Part shown: positions 54,467 through 64,000 of the stretch, piece after piece | How positions within the stretch are numbered: position 1 is the first letter of the stretch | How the letters are laid out: the number at the start of each line of letters is the position of its first letter | From: Polyangium jinanense | Lineage (GTDB): Bacteria > Myxococcota > Polyangia > Polyangiales > Polyangiaceae | DNA length: 64,000 bases | NCBI RefSeq assembly: GCF_028435365.1 | Contig: NZ_JAGTJJ010000002.1 | Location: forward strand, 930,001 to 994,000 | Direction: 5' to 3' | Position numbers and translations under genes: made by a program | The notes under the pieces: generated by a model | Told to the model about the DNA's origin: nothing | What the model saw: only the letters and a program-made list of their open reading frames with translations | The model's database searches: none

Positions 54467-54942
54467 CGTGATTCGTCGGAAAGGGAAGCGGCGCCCGGGA
54501 GCGCGGCGAACGCGTCCGCCGGGAGCAGGCGCGCGGCGTCCAGCACCGCGAGCGCCTGCCCATCGAGCGAGCCCATGCGCTCGACCTCCGCGGGGAGCGC
54601 CGCGCCAAGCAGCGGCGGCAGCGCCTCGAGGCGCTTCTCGTCGAACTCCTCGAGGCCCACCACGTCCTCCACGAGCAGCCCCATCCGCCGCTCGCCCGCT
54701 CGCACCAGCACGAGGCGCCGCGCTTCCGTTCGTTCGCTGCCACCGAGAACGGACGATAGCGATACGACCGGAACGACCTCGCCGCGGACCACGGAGACGC
54801 CCACGACGAAGCGCGGCGCGTTCGCGACGGGGTCGATCGAAAGCGGGCGCATCGTCTCGACGACCGACGACGCGGGTAACGCGCACACCCAGGAGCGCGC
54901 CCGGACGAGCAAAAAGGTGCGTCGACCCGTGGGTTCTTCCAT
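54463..54942 (-). CDS. cheW: CheW-like protein, first gene of the che operon
   Basis: A 159-residue CheW-domain protein: 'FLLVRARSWVCALPASSVVE' (about 9-28), 'VVGVSVVRGEVVPVVSLSSV' and 'RRMGLLVEDVVGLEEF'. It is a second adaptor besides that before cheA, so it may couple a different receptor or array. It opens the operon, and 135 bp separate it from the methyltransferase stop. The 4-bp overlap with cheR shows coupling. Confidence 0.85.
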   Translation of the reverse strand: MEEPTGRRTFLLVRARSWVCALPASSVVETMRPLSIDPVANAPRFVVGVSVVRGEVVPVVSLSSVLGGSERTEARRLVLVRAGERRMGLLVEDVVGLEEFDEKRLEALPPLLGAALPAEVERMGSLDGQALAVLDAARLLPADAFAALPGAASLSDESR

Positions 54943-55077
54943 GGCTATCTATCTCCATCGCACGCGCAGACAGCCCTTGTAAAGTGGTCATCCCGCGCTT
55001 TCCCCCGTCAAAACATCGACGATCCCCGTGCGAAACCGCGAATGGCTGGTGAAGTGTCGGCGTGATGCTGTTTCACT

Positions 55078-55842
55078 TCATCGCGCAGGCTCGCGCCGCA
55101 CCTTCCACACGTGCTCGGCCGGGTACTTTCGTGCCCATTCGAGCGGCACATATCCCTCGTAGGTCGTCTTCGCGCCCTCGGGCGGCCGGATCTCGACGAG
55201 GTCCTCGACCACGAACCCCGAGCGCCGGAACAGCCGGATCCACTCGCCGTACGGGAGCTGGAACGACGTCGCGCCGTCCAGATCCTCCCACGGCTTCATG
55301 TCGAAGTAATCGTTCACGAGCGCGGGCACCACGAGATCCGTGGCCTTGTCGACGACGAGGTAGAGCAGCGGCGTCGCCATGTTGAAGATGAACATCCCGC
55401 CCGGACGCAGGAGCCGCGCCGCCTCCGGGACGGCCTTGTGCGGGTCGGCGAACGTCATCGCCCCGTGATCGCAGAACACGAGGTCGAAGCTCGCGTCCGG
55501 CAGCGGCACCGCCTCGGCGCTGCCTTGCACGAGCGTCACGGAAACGCCCTCCCGCTCGACGAGCGCGCGCGCGTGGCGGAGCTGTTCGGTCGAGAGATCG
55601 AGCCCCGTCATGCGCGCCCCGCGGCGCGAAAGCGCCACCGACCACTGCGCGGCGCCGCAGCCGAATTCGAGCACGTCCTTGCCCGCGACGTCGCCCAGGA
55701 TCTGGAGGTCGCGCTCGGGGATGCTCCACACCCCCCAGGTCGGCTCCACGATGCCGAGATGCTCGGCGTGCTGCTGCTGGTATTCACCAGCGATTCGGTT
55801 CCAGTACTCCTGGTTCTTCGCGACATGATCCGGCATCGACAT
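55078..55842 (-). CDS. SAM-dependent methyltransferase
   Basis: A 254-residue class I methyltransferase. Motif I 'VLEFGCGAAQWSVALSRRG' binds SAM, followed by 'GLDLSTEQLRHAR' and the motif II/III 'FDLVFCDHGAMTFADP'. The acceptor cannot be told. GAGGGAGC precedes the ATG by about 6 nt, which fixed the start; longer readings lack one. It lies upstream of the che operon on the same strand but 135 bp apart, so a link is uncertain. Confidence 0.9.
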   Translation of the reverse strand: MSMPDHVAKNQEYWNRIAGEYQQQHAEHLGIVEPTWGVWSIPERDLQILGDVAGKDVLEFGCGAAQWSVALSRRGARMTGLDLSTEQLRHARALVEREGVSVTLVQGSAEAVPLPDASFDLVFCDHGAMTFADPHKAVPEAARLLRPGGMFIFNMATPLLYLVVDKATDLVVPALVNDYFDMKPWEDLDGATSFQLPYGEWIRLFRRSGFVVEDLVEIRPPEGAKTTYEGYVPLEWARKYPAEHVWKVRREPAR

Positions 55843-56047
55843 TGCAAGCTCCCTCGAGCGGCTTTCGTTGCGTAACGATATCATGCCCTCTATCCGCATT
55901 CGAAACGCAAAGCATGCGCGTAGCACGCAATCCGCGCGCCTTCCGTAGCGTGAGCTTTCCGCCATTTGCGCGAGGTGCGCGGGGATCCGATCGTGGGTTT
56001 TACCGATGGATCCGGCCGGGCACGCGAGGTGCACCGTGGGGACGTTC

Positions 56048-56506
56048 ATGGTGCGCATGGAATCGGTTCGAGAAGACGAAGCCTCGCGGAGCTCGTCCCG
56101 AAAGGATCTCGTCCTCGCGAGCGTCTTCACGGCCCTCGGACTCGCCGCCGTGATCATCGGTCGCGGTGGGCTCGGGGTCATCATCGCCGGCTCCATCGGC
56201 TCCGTCGGAGCGAGCGTCGTCGCCGTCGGCCTCGCGGCCCTCGATCCGCGCCTGTCCTACCGCGACAAGGCGCAGGTCGGCCTCTGCATCGTGCTGATGA
56301 TGCTGTTCTGCGGCTTCATCGTCGGCGATTTGGCCTTCATCCTGGCGGGATACCCGCTCCTCGCCCTCGGCATCGCGGGACTTGTCCCGGCCCTTCGCGG
56401 TCAAGCCGCGCCCGGCGCCTCGCGCGCAGCCGCCTCGTCCGCGATGCGCGCGAGCTCGGCCCCCGTCAAGGTTTCGCGGGCGACCAGCGCCTCCGCCGCG
56501 GCCTGA
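56048..56506 (+). CDS. Small multi-span membrane protein, antisense to the ftsH end
   Basis: A protein of 152 residues with an acidic/Arg-rich N-terminus and four hydrophobic segments within about residues 20-115 ('LVLASVFTALGLAAVIIGRG', 'GVIIAGSIGSVGASVVAVG', 'GLCIVLMMLFCGFIVGD', '[15 protein letters not shown]'). After 'LRG' the frame runs on for about 34 Ala/Ser-rich codons that are antisense to the 3' end of ftsH. The hydrophobic part looks like a real protein; the tail may have arisen by loss of a stop. No family recognised; the start codon is uncertain. Confidence 0.55.
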   Translation: MVRMESVREDEASRSSSRKDLVLASVFTALGLAAVIIGRGGLGVIIAGSIGSVGASVVAVGLAALDPRLSYRDKAQVGLCIVLMMLFCGFIVGDLAFILAGYPLLALGIAGLVPALRGQAAPGASRAAASSAMRASSAPVKVSRATSASAAA

Positions 56507-58302
56507 AGGCTCGCGCGCCGGGCTTCGAGCAAGGCCCTGGCCCGACCGAAGAGCTCGGCGAGCCGGTCGCGCACCTCCTCGTCGATCTCGCGCGCGGTCT
56601 CGTCGCTGCAGAGCCGCTCTTCCTGCGTCACGCCGAGCAGCGGTGAGCCCACGGTCCGCGCGAGCGCGGGCAGTCCGAGCCGCCGGCTCATCCCGAAGCG
56701 CGTGATCATCTCTCGCACGAGCGCGGTCGCTCGCCCGAGATCGTCGTGCGCGCCCGTCGACGGCGAGCCATGGCAGAGCTCTTCCGCCGCGCGACCGCCG
56801 AGCAGCACCATCACGCGCGTTTCGAGCTCGGACTCCGTGAGCACGTGTCGCTCGTCGCGCGGGACCTGAATGGTCACGCCGAGCGAGATCGCGCGCGCCA
56901 CGATCGACACCCGCTCCACCGGATCGGCCTCGGGCAAGGCGAGCGCGACGAGTGCGTGTCCCGCCTCGTGGACGGCGACGCGACGCCGCTCGCCCGGCGT
57001 CATCATGATGCCGCGGCGGCGCAAACCGAGCTGCACGCGATCGAGCGCGTCCTCGAAATCGGCCTGCGTGATCTCGGTGCCGCTCCGTCGCGCCGCCGCG
57101 AGCGCGGCCTCGTTCACGATGTTCGCGAGATCCGCGCCGGCCATGCCCGGCGTCCGCCGCGCGACCGCGCCGAGGTCCACGTCGCTCCCGAGCGGCAAGC
57201 GCCGCGCGTGCACCGCGAGGATCGCCTCGCGCCCGGCCAGATCGGGTCGATCGACGATCACCTGCCGATCGAACCGACCGGGCCGGAGCAGCGCGGGATC
57301 GAGCACCTCGGGCCGGTTCGTCGCGGCCATCAGGATGACGGTCGCGCGTGGATCGAAGCCGTCGAGCTCGGCGAGTAGCTGCTGCAGCGTCTGCTCGCGC
57401 TCGTCGTGCGTCGCGAGCGCGCCGAGCCCGCCGCGGCTCCGGCCGACGGCGTCGATCTCGTCGATGAACACGATACACGGCGCGTTTTTCCGGGCCTCGG
57501 TGAAGAGATCGCGAACGCGCGCGGCGCCGAGGCCGACGAACATCTCCACGAACTCGCTCGCGTTGAGCGAGAAGAACGGCACCTCGGCCTCGCCGGCGAC
57601 GGCCCGGGCGAGCAGGGTTTTTCCGGTCCCCGGCGGTCCGACGAGCAGGATCCCGCGTGGGATCCGCCCGCCGAGCGCCCGGTAACGCGCCGGGTGTTTG
57701 AGGAAGTCGACGACCTCCACGAGCTCGGCCTTGGCCTCGTCCACGCCGGCGACATCGGAGAAACGCACCGGCTCGCGCGCCGCGCGGTCGTAGAGCCGGG
57801 TCCGCGCGCGGGTGAGCCCGAGCGGCCCGCCCACGCCGCCGCCGGCCCCGCGCCGGAAGGCCGCGAAAAATAGGAGATTGATGATGACGAGCGGGACGAT
57901 CCACCAGAGCGCGATGACCCAGAACGGCGTGCGCGAGGGGCGCGCGTCGACGGCGACGTCCTTCGTGAGCAGCGCGTCGATGAGCGGCTCGCGCTCCATG
58001 CCGGGGATGCGGCCGGTGCGCACCTCCTCGCCTTTCGGGGAGGGCCTGGGCAGGAAGCTCGGCGGCTTTTTTGTGGTCTCCGCGGGCGGCGGGCTTTCCG
58101 CCTTCAGCCGGAGGACGACGTCATCGGCTGTGACGGAGGCCGACGCGACGCGCCCTTCCTGGACGAGCCGCACGGCCTCGTCGTAGGGCACGGTGCGCGC
58201 GCCCGTAGGCCCGAAGACGCCCGAAAACGCGAGCGCCGCGAGGATCAGGAACGCATAGAAAAGCCAGCTCCACGCGCGTTGTTTCGGGTTGACCTCGGGC
58301 AT
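56401..58302 (-). CDS. ftsH: FtsH-type AAA metalloprotease
   Basis: A 633-residue membrane protease. TM1 about 11-29, a periplasmic part of about 95 residues, TM2 about 127-147, AAA domain with Walker A GPPGTGKT (222-229), Walker B 'CIVFIDEID' (276-284) and SRH, and peptidase domain with His445-Glu-x-x-His449 ('HEAGH') and the third zinc ligand at about Asp521 ('GAHDDL'). All catalytic residues are intact. It degrades misassembled membrane and short-lived cytosolic proteins. The periplasmic part is Pro/Lys-rich and a little unlike the standard FtsH, so this may be a paralogue. It shares its last 106 bp antisense with the small membrane gene. Confidence 0.95.
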   Translation of the reverse strand: MPEVNPKQRAWSWLFYAFLILAALAFSGVFGPTGARTVPYDEAVRLVQEGRVASASVTADDVVLRLKAESPPPAETTKKPPSFLPRPSPKGEEVRTGRIPGMEREPLIDALLTKDVAVDARPSRTPFWVIALWWIVPLVIINLLFFAAFRRGAGGGVGGPLGLTRARTRLYDRAAREPVRFSDVAGVDEAKAELVEVVDFLKHPARYRALGGRIPRGILLVGPPGTGKTLLARAVAGEAEVPFFSLNASEFVEMFVGLGAARVRDLFTEARKNAPCIVFIDEIDAVGRSRGGLGALATHDEREQTLQQLLAELDGFDPRATVILMAATNRPEVLDPALLRPGRFDRQVIVDRPDLAGREAILAVHARRLPLGSDVDLGAVARRTPGMAGADLANIVNEAALAAARRSGTEITQADFEDALDRVQLGLRRRGIMMTPGERRRVAVHEAGHALVALALPEADPVERVSIVARAISLGVTIQVPRDERHVLTESELETRVMVLLGGRAAEELCHGSPSTGAHDDLGRATALVREMITRFGMSRRLGLPALARTVGSPLLGVTQEERLCSDETAREIDEEVRDRLAELFGRARALLEARRASLQAAAEALVARETLTGAELARIADEAAAREAPGAA

Positions 58303-58413
58303 TCCAAGGGGGCCATGGAGACGACGGAGCGCCCCAGCAACCCGCTTGCGCCCATGCTTTCCTTCCGCGAACAGGGAGCGGTCAGAGCCATCCGGGAAGC
58401 GGACGAGCGCGCG

Positions 58414-58728
58414 TCACTTCCTGCAGTTGTTCCAGCGCTCCTGTTCGTCCTTGCAGCTCGTCGACCAATCCGCGCCGCCGCAGCGCCCGGTGTCGTACTC
58501 GCAGGCCTGGAGCTCGTCCCAGTAATCGATGCAGCCGCGGCGATCGGCCTCGATTTCTTCGTTGTCGATGTGGCGATAGCAGTCGTCGAGCTGCGGGGCG
58601 CTGCAGCCCTCGCAATCGCACTTCATGTCACAGACGGCCTCGGCGTCGGTGCGGCACGCGGGCAGGGCCGCGGTGAGGATGCCGAGGAGGAAGAGCGGGC
58701 GGATCGAGGAAAGGAGCAAGTTCTTCAT
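58414..58728 (-). CDS. Small Cys-rich lipoprotein
   Basis: A 104-residue lipoprotein (leader ends Leu-Pro-Ala-Cys at about 25). The mature 80 residues hold eight further Cys in pairs ('CDMKCDCEGC', 'CYRH', 'GCIDYWDELQACEYDTGRCG', 'CKDEQERWNNC') that should form disulfides. No family recognised; small Cys-rich lipoproteins of this kind are common in myxobacteria. Confidence 0.7.
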   Translation of the reverse strand: MKNLLLSSIRPLFLLGILTAALPACRTDAEAVCDMKCDCEGCSAPQLDDCYRHIDNEEIEADRRGCIDYWDELQACEYDTGRCGGADWSTSCKDEQERWNNCRK

Positions 58729-58777
58729 GGTCGGAGCGTACCAGAAGAGCGCCACACGCGCGACCCGCCGCAGGATT

Positions 58778-60649
58778 TCAATGTTTTTGGCGTGACACTG
58801 CACGGTGGTCACGGGAGATTCCACGCCGGAGGAGCCAGCCGAAAACGAGCGCGACGAGGCCGATCGCGCCGGCATCGGGGCCACGGGATCCGGGGATCCG
58901 GCAGCCGCAGCCTCCCTCGTCCTCGACGACGAGGTCGGGTTTTTCCTGGCCACCTGCGCCGCCCGCGCCGCCCATTCCACCATTCGCGCCGCCGCTTCCG
59001 CCCGCGCCGCCGCTACCGCCCGCGCCGCCGCTACCGCCCGTGCCGCCGATGCCGCCCGCGCCGCCGCTACCGCCTGCGCCACCGCTGCCGTTGCCGCTTC
59101 CGGTCGTGAAGCTCTGCGACGCGCTGCACGCCTTGTTTCCCTGCCGATCCTCGGCACACGCGCGGTAGACGACCGTCGTGTCTCCCGGCGCCACGAACGT
59201 CGCGCGGAAAAGATCACCCCCGATGAATTGCGCGAGCGCCACGCCGCCCGCGCCTTCCAGCTCGACGAACGCCTTCGCGAGCCTCGGCCCCGCGTCCGTC
59301 GTCGACCCGTCGCTCACCGCGAACCGCACGACCCGCTCGCCGCCTGGCATTCCGCTCGGCAGCGCCTCGACGGCGCGGATCACCGGCGGGCGCGTGTCGA
59401 TCGGCTGCGGCGACACCCCGAAATAAAGCCGATTGCGGAAATCCCCGAACTCGCCCTGCGCCGTGATCACGTCGAGGATCCCGTCGCCATTCACGTCGCC
59501 GAGATCGAGCCCGAGGGTGGCGTCATTCTCCGTGGGGAACGTGCCGGCGAGCAGCGTGAAATGGCCCGTGCCATCGTTCACGAGGACCCGCTCGTTCCCC
59601 GAAAGCGACGCGATCACCGCGTCGAAATCGCCGTCCCCGTCGATGTCCGCGCATTGCACCTCGTTGTCGTCGGCGCCGATGTTTCCCACGACCCGGGCCG
59701 CCGTCTCGTCCGCGAAGACGCCTTTCCCGTCGTTCACGAGGAGCTGCTCGTGCAGGTTCGTCGCGCCATTGTCGAGCCACAGATCGAGGTCGCCGTCGCC
59801 GTCGACGTCACACGCGTCCGGGCCGTACACGTACGGGCCCGGTTGATCCGGCAGGTCGCCGTTCGCGTCGACGAACGTGCCCGTGCCGTCGTTCCGGAAC
59901 AGGAGCGATTCGCCTTTGCGGCTCGCGAGGAGCAGGTCGAGATCAAAATCGCCGTCCACGTCGACGAGGTCCGCGTCGATAGGCCCCGTGCCGATCGCCT
60001 GCGTGCCCTGCGGCACGGCCTCGGCCTTTTCCTGGAAAACCCCGGCGCCGTCATTGAGGTAGACCCGCGCCGTGCCGGCCGAGTCTGGCGGATCAGACCC
60101 CCAGTCCGTGGAGACGAGGTCGAGATCCCCGTCGCCGTCGAGATCGCCGAACCGCGCGCCCGCCGAGCGCGACGACGTGCCGATCCGCGCGGCGCCCTCG
60201 TTCGTGAACAGGGGCGGGGTCTGGCCGTTGTTCACGAAGAGCGCGTCGGGCTGCATGCCGTATGAATCCGGCACATAAAGGTCGACGTCCCCGTCGCCGT
60301 CCACGTCGGCGGCCGCGATTTGTCGCACGCGCCCGGAAAAACCCCCGAACGAGGTCCCGCCGACCTCCTGGAAGTTGCCCGTGCCGTCATTGAAGTACGC
60401 CGCGAGCGGCGCGGTCGTGGACGGCGTATAATACCCGCCGCCATTCGCGAAGACGGCGTCGAGATCTTTGTCGCCGTCGAGGTCGACGAGGAGCACGTAA
60501 TGGGAATAGCAACCCTCGTTCGAGGCGGCGCAGGGCTGCGGGGAGCCGAGGTTTTCCGTCTTTTCGACGAAGATCGGCGCCGCGGCCGCAGAGGCCGGGA
60601 GGCTCGTGAGGGTAAGCAGGGTGAGGCAAGCTGAAAGTCGAGGGCGCAT
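58778..60649 (-). CDS. FG-GAP/VCBS propeller protein with MYXO-CTERM-like tail
   Basis: A 623-residue exported protein: signal peptide about 1-23, then FG-GAP/VCBS repeats with many 'DVDGDGDxD' calcium loops (for example 'LVDLDGDKDLDAVF', 'AADVDGDGDVDLYV', 'ADIDGDGDFDAVI'). A beta-sandwich (about 430-520) follows, then a Gly/Ser/Ala linker (about 530-580) and a C-terminus with 'EGGCGCRIPG', a hydrophobic stretch and a basic tail. The tail resembles MYXO-CTERM signals that lead to surface anchoring. Related to the FG-GAP lipoprotein at 5118-6899 in build, not closely in sequence. Confidence 0.88.
   Translation of the reverse strand: MRPRLSACLTLLTLTSLPASAAAAPIFVEKTENLGSPQPCAASNEGCYSHYVLLVDLDGDKDLDAVFANGGGYYTPSTTAPLAAYFNDGTGNFQEVGGTSFGGFSGRVRQIAAADVDGDGDVDLYVPDSYGMQPDALFVNNGQTPPLFTNEGAARIGTSSRSAGARFGDLDGDGDLDLVSTDWGSDPPDSAGTARVYLNDGAGVFQEKAEAVPQGTQAIGTGPIDADLVDVDGDFDLDLLLASRKGESLLFRNDGTGTFVDANGDLPDQPGPYVYGPDACDVDGDGDLDLWLDNGATNLHEQLLVNDGKGVFADETAARVVGNIGADDNEVQCADIDGDGDFDAVIASLSGNERVLVNDGTGHFTLLAGTFPTENDATLGLDLGDVNGDGILDVITAQGEFGDFRNRLYFGVSPQPIDTRPPVIRAVEALPSGMPGGERVVRFAVSDGSTTDAGPRLAKAFVELEGAGGVALAQFIGGDLFRATFVAPGDTTVVYRACAEDRQGNKACSASQSFTTGSGNGSGGAGGSGGAGGIGGTGGSGGAGGSGGAGGSGGANGGMGGAGGAGGQEKPDLVVEDEGGCGCRIPGSRGPDAGAIGLVALVFGWLLRRGISRDHRAVSRQKH
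58960..59095 (-). repeat. Gly/Ala/Ser-coding short tandem repeats
   Basis: Repeated GCCGCCGCTACCGCCCGC-type 18-bp words encode the GGSGGAGG linker before the C-terminal anchor of the propeller protein. Confidence 0.75.
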
Positions 60650-60695
60650 GCCGCGCAGGGTAGCGGCACGCGCCCCGATGTCGAGCGTTCGGGCA

Positions 60696-61241
60696 TCAGG
60701 CGCCGGAGGGCGCGCTCGACGCGAGATCCGACGGGTTGAGCTCGATCGGATAGAACACCTCGAGCGAGCCCTTCGTCGCGGCCGGCAGCGTCATCGAGCC
60801 GAGCTCCTTCGCGAGGCAGCTCCCGAGCGCCGCGTCGCCGATCGAGCCGCCGCTCACGCGCGACGAGCTCACCGAGCCGTCCTTCTCCACGTGCATCCGG
60901 ACGATCACCTTGCCGCCGAGGCCCGGATCCTTCTTCAGCGCCTCCGCATAACAGGCGCGGAGCGCCGGGATCTTCGCGTTTGCCTGGCGCATGACCTCCT
61001 CCGGAGCGACGCGCCCATCCGGCGTCACCGCGTCCGCCGCGGGCACGGCCTCGCCCGACACGAGGCGGAGGTCTTTCATTTCATAACCATAATCGCCCTT
61101 CTTGGCGTTGCCCGACTCCGAAACCGCCTCCGCCGTCGTCTTCTCGTCGACCCCTGCCGCATCGGCCGCGCAGCCGCCGATGAACATCGCCGAGAAAAGG
61201 CCAATCGTGAGCGAAAGGATCGAGTGCTTGAGCGTCGTCAT
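60696..61241 (-). CDS. AgmX/TonB-C-like lipoprotein
   Basis: A 181-residue lipoprotein (leader ends Ile-Gly-Gly-Cys at about 24). The C-terminal domain has 'IPALRACYAEALKKDPGLGG', 'KVIVRMHVEKDGSVSSSRV' and 'CLAKELGSMTLPA', the pattern of AgmX/PglI-type C-termini related to TonB C-terminal domains. Such proteins take part in gliding or envelope energy transfer in myxobacteria. GGAGG precedes the ATG by 7 nt. It lies between two other minus-strand genes and is probably transcribed alone. Confidence 0.8.
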   Translation of the reverse strand: MTTLKHSILSLTIGLFSAMFIGGCAADAAGVDEKTTAEAVSESGNAKKGDYGYEMKDLRLVSGEAVPAADAVTPDGRVAPEEVMRQANAKIPALRACYAEALKKDPGLGGKVIVRMHVEKDGSVSSSRVSGGSIGDAALGSCLAKELGSMTLPAATKGSLEVFYPIELNPSDLASSAPSGA

Positions 61242-61389
61242 GGGAACCTCCATTCGATTCAGCCGGGGTTGTTGTTGGCTTCGTCGAGGAGCCATTGCAG
61301 CAGGCGTGCCATGCCCAAACGGGCCCCGGGGCGCGGGAATTCGTGGCCTGGCTCTCTGAAACACGCCTGCTTCCGGCTGCCGCGTGGCG

Positions 61390-61437
61390 GTTGCACCGGT
61401 TGCACCCCCTGTTGCACCCGTTGCACCCGTTGCACCC
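61390..61437 (-). repeat. Five 9-bp GGGTGCAAC repeats after the FHA regulator
   Basis: Five units of GTTGCACC(C/G) on the plus strand (one 3-bp interruption) end exactly where the stop codon of the regulator begins. They are therefore the first transcribed bases after its stop. Confidence 0.85.
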
Positions 61438-62832
<1,395 letters not shown>

Positions 62833-62844
62833 GCGAGAGCCGTT

Positions 62845-64000
62845 TTACTTCATGCGGCGAACGAAGTCGCGCAGGCGCGGATCCGCCCCAGCCCAGGCCT
62901 TGTCCACGGCGGCGTCGAGCGAGCGTGCTTCGTCCGTCTTTCCGGCCGCGCGGAGCATCTCCGCGAGCCGAACGCGCGCCGCCATCGCATCGAACGGCAC
63001 GTCCCACGGTTGCACGAGGCAGCCCCGGTATGCCTCCTCCGCTTCTTTCTTCGAACCGCGTTTTTCCAGGGCGAGGGCTGCTTCGAACTCGCCTTCCGCA
63101 GCGCGCGCGTCTCCCTTCTCGCGCCCGAGCAAGCGACGGATGCGGAGCTCGTCCTTGGCGAGCGCCTCCGCTTGTTGTTCGCGTCCGAGGATCTTCTGCC
63201 GCCCGATTTCGAGCTTCCACGCCGCGAAGGCGTCGTCCACGCGGCCGGAGAGCAGCATCGCGCCGATGCGCAACGTGGCGCCTTCGTGGTTCGCCTCGGG
63301 ATCGGGTTCGCCGAGCAGCTCCTCCGCGATCGCGATCGCCGCCCGCCCGTCGAGCGAGGCGAACGCGACGTACGCTCGATCCCGGGCGATCTCCGCGCGC
63401 GTCGCCGTCTCCACGCCGAGCGCGCCACGGATCTCGACCGCCTCGCGCGCCTCCTCGATGCGGCCTGCTTCGAGCAGCCGCTTGGTCCACCGGCCCCGCA
63501 TCTCCGGCAGCGCCGCGCCCATCCAGCCGAGGAAACGCGAGAAACGCGGATCGTCGTCGTCCGCCGCGGGCAGCGCGCAGCGCAGGATCGGCAGCGCCAT
63601 CGTGGGCCAGCGCTTCGCGAGCCAATCGGCCATCGGCAGCGTCTGATCCGTCACGATGCACCCACACGACGTGTAGAGCGCCGCGAAATCCGGGGCCTCC
63701 GCGAGCTCACCGTACGACTGGATCAGAAGCGACACGCCACGCTCGACCTCCGGCTGCGGCGAGGGAGGAACGTACGTCCTCAAAACACCTTCGAGCAGGT
63801 TCGCGCGACTTTGGGAGAGACCCCCGAGCCGCCCGAGCGCAGCCTCCTTCGCCGCCTGGGTCCGCGCCGGATCTCCCTTGCTCCGGAGATCACACGCGAA
63901 GAGCGCGTGCGCCACGGCCGAGGTCGGCTGCGATCGGACGAGCGCCTCCGTCTCGACGCCGTCCCACGCCGCGAAGCCGAAGGCGCGCCGCCGCACCACG
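62845..64000 (-). CDS. Helical-repeat (TPR-like) protein, N-terminus outside the window
   Basis: The frame is open to the window edge, so only the last 385 or so residues are seen. They are helical with repeated A-x-x-x-L/A-x-x-G patterns ('RWTKRLLEAGRIEEAREAV', 'AEGEFEAALALEKRGSKKEA'), typical of TPR-like solenoids. A Cys pair 'YTSCGCIVTD' is near residue 110. The family is not recognised; such C-termini occur on myxobacterial Ser/Thr kinases, but no kinase domain is visible here. It is probably cotranscribed with the FHA regulator 12 bp downstream, which would fit a kinase-FHA pair. Confidence 0.7.
   Translation of the reverse strand, partial: VVRRRAFGFAAWDGVETEALVRSQPTSAVAHALFACDLRSKGDPARTQAAKEAALGRLGGLSQSRANLLEGVLRTYVPPSPQPEVERGVSLLIQSYGELAEAPDFAALYTSCGCIVTDQTLPMADWLAKRWPTMALPILRCALPAADDDDPRFSRFLGWMGAALPEMRGRWTKRLLEAGRIEEAREAVEIRGALGVETATRAEIARDRAYVAFASLDGRAAIAIAEELLGEPDPEANHEGATLRIGAMLLSGRVDDAFAAWKLEIGRQKILGREQQAEALAKDELRIRRLLGREKGDARAAEGEFEAALALEKRGSKKEAEEAYRGCLVQPWDVPFDAMAARVRLAEMLRAAGKTDEARSLDAAVDKAWAGADPRLRDFVRRMK

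Noticed and set aside
61390..61437. CRISPR array
   Set aside because: The units are 9 bp, adjacent and without spacers of the needed length; there are no cas genes.

Overview
The window is GC-rich, densely coded bacterial DNA from a delta-proteobacterial predator/saprophyte of the myxobacterial type, most likely Polyangiales (Sorangium, Polyangium, Minicystis and relatives). I infer this from content, not from a database search: many lipoproteins with Gly/Ser/Ala-rich linkers, FG-GAP/VCBS surface proteins, two C-termini of the MYXO-CTERM kind (Gly-Cys-Gly-Cys, hydrophobic segment, basic tail), a DUF2378 protein (a myxobacterial family), an FHA enhancer-binding protein, a very large kinase/ATPase/histidine-kinase hybrid and a dedicated chemosensory operon. 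I see no rRNA, tRNA, CRISPR array, IS element or integrase.

Layout. 1-9.8 kb: end of a glycosyltransferase; an alpha/beta-hydrolase-like protein lacking its usual Ser and His, coupled to a C-type-lectin lipoprotein; an APC permease; a probable selenoprotein of the ArsC fold with an in-frame UGA and a SECIS-like hairpin; an SDR; an FG-GAP lipoprotein; an outer-membrane-like protein and lipoprotein pair; and a PLP enzyme carrying a Tat/lipoprotein leader. 9.8-16.7 kb: a 6.2-kb segment with a giant sensor kinase and a decayed hydrolase, flanked by two near-identical 374/375-bp direct repeats. The repeats come from the 3' end of the neighbouring SWIM gene. 16.4-26.4 kb: a five-gene, translationally coupled operon (WGR-DUF4132, MoxR ATPase, DUF5682, VWA, SWIM zinc finger) matching E. 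coli yehI-L-M-P-Q. 26.5-31.4 kb: a divergent TPR-CHAT protease-like protein and two RlaP-type nucleotidyltransferases. 31.4-46.3 kb: D-aminoacylase-type amidohydrolase, secreted and lipoproteins, DUF2378, DedA, cytochrome P450, OmpA lipoprotein, a secreted metzincin cluster, branched-chain aminotransferase and an Smr protein. 46.3-55 kb: a chemosensory operon (CheW, CheR-TPR, MCP, CheW, CheA-REC, CheB, dual-receiver regulator). 55-64 kb: a methyltransferase, a small membrane protein, FtsH, FG-GAP/MYXO-CTERM protein, AgmX-like lipoprotein, an FHA enhancer-binding protein with a degenerate sigma54-contact loop, and a partial solenoid protein.

The strongest observations are the ArsC-like selenoprotein, which plain ORF calling truncates; the direct-repeat-bounded kinase segment; the yeh-type MoxR/VWA operon beside a CHAT protein; the exported PLP enzyme; and several proteins whose catalytic or contact residues are altered (hydrolase, kinase domain, enhancer-binding protein, metzincin).
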